Both the position numbers and the translations under genes were made by a program. Of a stretch of DNA of 64,000 nt, positions 61,356-64,000 are shown piece by piece. Positions within the stretch are counted from its first letter, which is position 1, and every line of letters starts with the position of its first letter. Origin of the DNA: Marisa cornuarietis (Eukaryota > Mollusca > Gastropoda > Architaenioglossa > Ampullariidae); NCBI GenBank assembly GCA_004794655.1, contig SMMW01000001.1:1798001-1862000 (forward strand), written 5' to 3'. Below the pieces are notes generated by a model that did no database searches, was not told where the DNA came from, and worked only from the letters and a program-made list of their open reading frames with translations.

Positions 61356-61532
61356 GACTGGTGTTTTACGCCGAGCCAGCAGCTAAGGTTATATCACGGC
61401 AAGGGAGCCAGCCCTATAAACAGATGCCACATGCAGAGAAAGAGCAGCGTGCCCGAGACGAGAGCTGAACCCCGGACAGCCAACCTTCACTGTAATGGTG
61501 ACAGGCGCTAACCGTTGCATCACCGGGCCCCC
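61356..61532 (-). mobile_element. tRNA-derived SINE
   Basis: On the minus strand it opens GGGGGCCCGGTGATGCAACG, with A box TGATGCAACGG and B box GGTTCAGCTCTCG about 40 bp apart, as in a tRNA head. A non-tRNA body containing GGCTCGGCGTAAAACACC follows. Confidence 0.7.
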
Positions 61533-61539
61533 TGGTCAT

Positions 61540-63877
61540 AAAGGGGGAGAGAAATGACACTTAATTAAAAATGTATACGAAAGACTGAGTGAGGAAGCAA
61601 AAAAAAAATTAAATTGACTATCACTTTCAAAGTAAATAATGCGTGACGTGTTTAAGTATAATATCATTTGTCCATCCAATCATTTAACACATGTAAAACT
61701 TGTTTTGGTCTGTCTCAGCGATGACTATTCAAGTACACTCAAGTACAATTAACGCGGAAATGAATGCCCGCCTGCTTGCTACGTAAAATGAACAAGAACA
61801 GGAAATGCGGTGCAGTTTCAATACGCGACATGCGCCGACTATCGGATAATAAAAGACACATGGGCATCTAATAGTAGACTGTCAAGAAAGAATGGTGTCT
61901 TTAATCAAGCATTTTGCTGCTGAAAATCACTCGTTGCCATTCAAACCGGAATTGCTCATTGCCGCCATTAAAAAAACCTAAACTATATTTCGCTTTCGCA
62001 CTGACTCATGTTTGCAAAGTCACAGGCTCTAGTCCTTTAATTAGTGATGATGTCAGCTGGACCGCCGAGAGTCAGCATGGGCACCGGGGCAGACGACCTC
62101 TCCGGGCCCCTTGTAATTGTAATCGTAAATTATTTTCCCAGTATATAATAATATGCTTACAATTAGATTGTCGATATCTACATTTAAATCAGTCATGTAA
62201 TATAGACTGCAAACATTAGGACAAGTGTACTAGGATCTGCATCACTACTTATACATAGAGCTGTTAACACGTGAGTGGTTAGTAAATGAGGAGGATCTAC
62301 ATCATTACTTAAACGTAGAGCTGTTACACGTGAGTGGTTAGTAAATGAGGAAAAATGACGTTAAAGGATCACCTGCTCAATAGAAAAAAATCCCCAGGCC
62401 CGCCTACCATAGGCCTGGAAATAGTATACTGTAGACTTGAAACTTACCATCTGCATTTGAAATGTTTGGGTATTCTTTCTTCAGACCAAAAAGAAACGAA
62501 AAGAAGAAAGGAAAAAATCCACTGACCAAGGCCAGGCCCTTTTCACAGCCGTGGGCCCGGGTATAGCATCCCCTCCTCTCGTCAAGCGTGGATGTCAGCA
62601 AGGCATCACTGGTGGGTGATTCTCGAAAAAAGCCATGAGGCTGGCAATAAAGATTTCCTACCATTGTAGCGGAACAGGTTCTGCGTCTACCACCAAGACT
62701 GGTCTATAAAATACTGAATATGCTGGCTCTCTTCTGTAATCCTTGTTGCTTGCCAAGTCGCCAGTATTGTCCAGAGATAAAAGGAGGATGTGAGACAATT
62801 TGATTATACTTAGGGGTTGTAAAATAGATACTTAAATTTGTTAATATCCAAACACAAATATTACGGGTGGCTAGTTGCAGCAGGTGATGTGACCGGTCCT
62901 CCTAACATGGTTGAGCCAAATCAGTCAAGATACCACTTGTCTTTAATCACACTTTCGTGCGAGGTGGATTATGTGATTTGCTGGGAGTCTCTCCGCGCAG
63001 ATAGTCAAAGACTTCATAAGAACTTTGTGAAAGTAACGATGATTAATGGGTATCAATTATAAAACTGTAAATTAAAATAAACAAGAAACAATAATTCCTG
63101 TTAGGAAAACTTTTTACTGTATTCTTCACAAATTTGTTTCCACTGCATCACGTTTAATACAGCTCTTTGCTCTTTTCTATTTGTTTTAATGTCCCCTTGT
63201 ATACTACACTCGGTAGCGCACTTTTCCTGACAAAATCCATGGGAAGAAATCTTTCGAAAGTACGTTCGTTTTGATAACTGCACTCATTATCTCATTAGGG
63301 TGTTTATTTTTAGAATCCAGCTGTACGTGCATAGTACCGGAAGAATTAAATGGAGGCCAGCCCATCTGATGCAGTGGATAAGCTTTCGTGCTATCTATCA
63401 GGAACAGACTATACATTCATATACATATTCATTGACTAGATGTACAGAAAAGAAAATTTGTCATTCACTCTCTTTCTCAGATTGAAGGATGATGGACAAA
63501 GAGCATAAAAAAAATATATTAAGCGACGACGAAATAAAATGAAAAACAAGACATTCAGGAAACTGTTTTTGGAAAAAAGAGTGCTCGAGTAGTTTCAAGA
63601 TTAACTTCTTTCTGTGAAAAGTGTGCCTCGCTGCTTCCTCCTTTTTTGAGAGGAGGTGAGGGTGGTTTGGTGCTAGCTGGTCCATTTCAAGCAAAGTCTT
63701 CTTCGGAGAGGAAAAAGAAGATTTCGTCTGTACTAAATTAAATAAATAAACAACTGCGCTTTTGCTGAAATTGGACAAAACTTGGCCGATTCAGGACTGA
63801 ACAATGTCCTGTAAAGGACCATCATAAATATCTTGAGAATGTATTTGCTAACACTGATCCTGCATACGTTTTGGACA
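61540..63877. other. Intergenic, no gene recognised
   Basis: Apart from a 60-bp tandem duplication at 62231-62350 I see no structured element. Frames are short. Confidence 0.35.
62231..62350 (+). repeat. Two-copy tandem repeat of about 60 bp
   Basis: GAGCTGTTAACACGTGAGTG and GAGCTGTTACACGTGAGTGG head the conserved halves; both end TTAGTAAATGAGG. Confidence 0.8.
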
Positions 63878-63960
63878 AAATGAATAATAATAATAATAAT
63901 AGCTTTATATACTGAGTCTCTAGTACAAAACGTGAGATACTTCAAACTACAAAGGCTCTG
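63878..63960 (-). mobile_element. LINE/SINE 3' tail fragment
   Basis: The minus strand reads AGTATATAAAGC followed by ATT repeats, the tail style of L2-related elements. Only the tail is recognisable. Confidence 0.4.
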
Positions 63961-64000
63961 TTTAAATACAAGGTTATTTTTTGTAGTTTTGATTTGTCCA

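Overview
The window is eukaryotic and animal: intron-split genes with GT-AG junctions, a DCAF4-type WD40 protein, a multi-Kunitz secreted inhibitor and many non-LTR retrotransposon, SINE and DNA-transposon remnants. A CR1/L2-like LINE with a (ATT)n tail, a Nimb/I-clade LINE with RNase H and a 3' end in a (caaa)n repeat, and a tRNA-derived SINE suggest a lophotrochozoan, most likely a gastropod mollusc. That placement is inference; no marker gene is present.

Layout. From 1 to 40.5 kb lie three head-to-tail copies of a DCAF4-like gene on the + strand (72-5166, 12232-21472, 29479-38955). In each, five exons join without a frameshift or stop, giving 714, 710 and 712 aa. Copies 2 and 3 are close relatives sharing a Nimb LINE in their last intron; copy 1 lacks it and is the outgroup. 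The spacers between copies 1-2 and 2-3 are themselves homologous: a decayed L2-type LINE, a GT-rich tract and small inverted-repeat MITEs. Each also carries private insertions: a P-element-type transposase remnant and an L2 3' fragment in the first, and a 2.4-kb L2 copy in the second. The array ends at about 40481, where the copy-3 flank stops matching the copy-2 flank.

From 40.5 to 42.2 kb, on the minus strand, is a secreted 300-aa protein with four Kunitz domains in one exon after a signal-peptide exon, plus a leader exon and TATA-like box. From 42.6 to 47 kb is mostly non-coding sequence with a piggyBac remnant, a 58-bp minisatellite and a MITE. From 47.1 to 52.6 kb a nine-exon + strand gene encodes a 352-aa alpha/beta hydrolase of the HSL/AADAC type. 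Its nucleophile-elbow serine is replaced by glycine and its oxyanion motif is altered, so it is probably a pseudo-esterase. From 52.6 to 64 kb I find no convincing gene, only old LINE fragments, two SINE copies, short tandem repeats and a Z-DNA-prone tract.

The genes do not form an evident pathway. DCAF4 proteins are substrate receptors of CUL4-DDB1 ubiquitin ligases, the Kunitz protein is an extracellular protease inhibitor, and the hydrolase is a separate gene. The most informative content is the recent tandem expansion of DCAF4, where paired copies allow most insertions and deletions to be recognised and ordered by comparing filled and empty sites.
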